NCBI GenBank assembly: GCA_018829465.1 | Contig: JAHJTN010000009.1 | Location: forward strand, 1 to 40,556 | Source of the DNA: Bacteroidota bacterium | GTDB taxonomy: Bacteria; Bacteroidota; Bacteroidia; Flavobacteriales; Flavobacteriaceae | Reading direction: 5' to 3' | DNA: 40,556 nucleotides | Part shown: positions 39,052 through 40,556 of the stretch, piece by piece | How the letters are laid out: each line of letters starts with the position of its first letter | Numbering within the stretch: the stretch's first letter is position 1 | The notes under the pieces: model-generated | Told to the model about the DNA's origin: nothing | The model's database searches: none | Seen by the model: the letters and a program-made list of their open reading frames with translations, nothing else | Position numbers and translations under genes: made by a program

Positions 39052-40556
39052 TATAGAAAAAACCCTTACCGCTTTGTTGGCACAGGAAGACACAGATGGT
39101 GATAAAAAAATCACCAAAGAAGATGCCGGCCCCAAAAGTTTTACCCTTGAAGCCCATGGCGGACAGACATATACCGTAAGCGGTACGTATCAACTTTCCA
39201 ATTTGCTGCAAGAGTTGGCTCTAGAAAAGAAAGCCGGAAAAACCATAGCAGAAATACCGCTTGCCAAAATTGATGAAGCACCCGCCGACAGGATCTCACG
39301 TATGATAAGAGATTACTTTTGGAATGACCTCACCCGAAGTATAGATAAAGACGGCTTGGCCACTATTTTAGGTGACGAAAAAGCAACGACAGATAAACAA
39401 AGACTTTATGTACCATGCACAGATAAAGTGGGCAGAAAGTATTTTTCCGAAATAGCCCGTTTACATCCCGAAATGGAATTGGTGGTGTTGCCCAAAAAAA
39501 TAACACCCAAATACGTATTGAGCATCAATGAAAAGCCGGGGATTTTGTCCTTAAAAATAGAAAATGACAGAGGCGTTCCGTTTGTTGTGCCCGGCGGTAG
39601 GTTTAACGAAATGTACGGTTGGGACAGTTATTTTGAAGGGGTGGGGCTGCTGTTAGATGACCGCGTAGATTTGGCTAAAGCCATGGTGGATAACTTTTGC
39701 TACCAAATAGAACACTATGGCAAAATTCTCAATGCAAACCGAACCTATTACCTGACAAGAACACAACCTCCTTTTTTGAGCTCGTTCATCAAAGAGGTTT
39801 TTGAAAGCGGAAATGTTCAAGATTTACAGTGGTTACAAGCAACTTTGGAAACGGCTATTAAAGAATATGAAACCGTTTGGATGGTTGATGGAAAAAGATT
39901 ATCACCCACCGGCCTGAACCGCTATTTTGCAGAAGGAATCGGTGTGCCGCCTGAAACCGAACCGGGTCATTTTGAAAAAGTTTTGCAAAAGTTTGCACAT
40001 AAACACGGCCTTTCTCTTCAAGAATTTGAACAAAAGTACAGCCAAAGACAGCTGGTGGACGAAGACCTTGATTTGTATTTTAGGCACGATCGCAGCCTGC
40101 GCGAAAGCGGACACGACACCTCTTGGCGTTTGGATGACTGCTGCGCCGATCTCAATTGTGTAGATCTCAATGCCTTGCTTTACAAATACGAAAAGGATTT
40201 TGCCTATTTAATCAAAACCTACTTTAACAACAAATTCAAGACCTCAAAAGGCAAATATTACCATTCCGATTACTGGGTAGAAAAAGCTGCATCCAGAAAA
40301 ATGCTCATGAACAAATACATGTGGAACGAAGAAGCGGGCAGTTTTTTTGATTACAACTTGAATACGGGCAAACAAACAGGATTTGAATCGGCAACCAATT
40401 TTTATCCACTTTGGAGCGGTATATGTTCGACTGAACAAGCCGAAAAAATAAAAAATTGCTTGATGACGCACTACTTGGCCAAAGGAGGCATACTGGCCAC
40501 TTCGGCAGCTTCGGTGTCGCACATAGCCAAAGACCAACCCCAGCGCCAATGGGATT
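39035..40556 (+). CDS. GH37 trehalase, neutral-type, 3' end cut by window
   Basis: At least 507 residues run from the ATG at 39035; the frame is open at the right edge. There is no signal peptide, so it is cytoplasmic. PGGRFNEMYGWDSYF at 186-200 is trehalase signature 1; RESGHDTSWR holds the catalytic Asp361; the window ends inside QRQWD, where signature 2 begins. Residues 19-30, DTDGDKKITKED, form an EF-hand-like loop, and GTYQLSNLLQELAL plus RISRMIRDYFWNDLTRSI follow as in fungal neutral trehalases such as yeast Nth1 with its calcium-binding domain. It splits trehalose into two glucose molecules. It overlaps the MFS gene by 17 bases. Confidence 0.9.
   Translation, partial: MQFRLDIEKTLTALLAQEDTDGDKKITKEDAGPKSFTLEAHGGQTYTVSGTYQLSNLLQELALEKKAGKTIAEIPLAKIDEAPADRISRMIRDYFWNDLTRSIDKDGLATILGDEKATTDKQRLYVPCTDKVGRKYFSEIARLHPEMELVVLPKKITPKYVLSINEKPGILSLKIENDRGVPFVVPGGRFNEMYGWDSYFEGVGLLLDDRVDLAKAMVDNFCYQIEHYGKILNANRTYYLTRTQPPFLSSFIKEVFESGNVQDLQWLQATLETAIKEYETVWMVDGKRLSPTGLNRYFAEGIGVPPETEPGHFEKVLQKFAHKHGLSLQEFEQKYSQRQLVDEDLDLYFRHDRSLRESGHDTSWRLDDCCADLNCVDLNALLYKYEKDFAYLIKTYFNNKFKTSKGKYYHSDYWVEKAASRKMLMNKYMWNEEAGSFFDYNLNTGKQTGFESATNFYPLWSGICSTEQAEKIKNCLMTHYLAKGGILATSAASVSHIAKDQPQRQWD

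Noticed and set aside
1-40556. CRISPR arrays, tRNA, rRNA genes and insertion sequences
   Set aside because: I saw no regularly spaced repeats, no cloverleaf-like GTTCRANNC sequences in gene gaps, and no transposase ORFs in the window.

Overview
The window is a Bacteroidota chromosome segment, most likely Flavobacteriia-like. Support for this is a full-length SprA (type IX secretion and gliding), Bacteroidota-style promoters (TAnnTTTG -7 elements and no strong Shine-Dalgarno sites), paired TonB proteins with proline-rich linkers, and a ruvA-sprA-gcvH-vanZ-tonB gene run. The left half, 1 to about 22,060, is most of a contractile-tailed prophage with a Mu-type head. The right half, about 22,060 to 40,556, is host chromosome.

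The prophage is built as two divergent operons that start near 15.4 kb. Rightward (15,502-21,910) are small terminase, large terminase (Mu gp28 type), a Mu gp36-like protein, portal (Mu gp29 type), a MuF head protein carrying a C-terminal CdiA-CT-like nuclease domain, a gpG-like morphogenesis protein and a Mu gp37-like protein. Leftward (15,364-1) are prohead protease with nested scaffold, major capsid, a spanin-like lysis group, tail sheath, tail tube, a frameshifted pair of tail assembly chaperones, tape measure, DUF6046-like protein, gpD hub, gpV spike, gp25 wedge, LysM-like protein, baseplate J-like protein, tail-tip protein, collar fibre, large tail fibre, an M15-type endolysin and the start of one more gene that runs off the left edge. 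Integration and repressor genes are not in the window and probably lie further left.

Several prophage items depart from a plain gene list. A polymorphic toxin domain is fused to the MuF capsid protein, with a small opposite-strand ORF behind it. A one-polypeptide spanin is split by a single in-frame TAA. A three-helix membrane protein gene sits on the opposite strand, exactly between the chaperone stop and the tape-measure start. Two small ORFs (37 and 50 codons) and the chaperone extension frame were recovered by reading the sequence directly.

The host part has two modules. Leftward, from 34.7 to 22.1 kb, are an NADP malic enzyme with a phosphotransacetylase-like domain, ruvA, sprA, gcvH, a VanZ-like gene and two tandem tonB paralogues. 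From 34.8 kb to the right edge is a trehalose-type sugar locus: a LacI-family repressor divergent from a sodium/solute symporter, an MFS sugar transporter, and a cytoplasmic GH37 trehalase that is cut by the window end. The trehalase has an N-terminal EF-hand-like loop like that of fungal neutral trehalases. An AAAACGTTTT palindrome just upstream of the symporter is the likely repressor operator.
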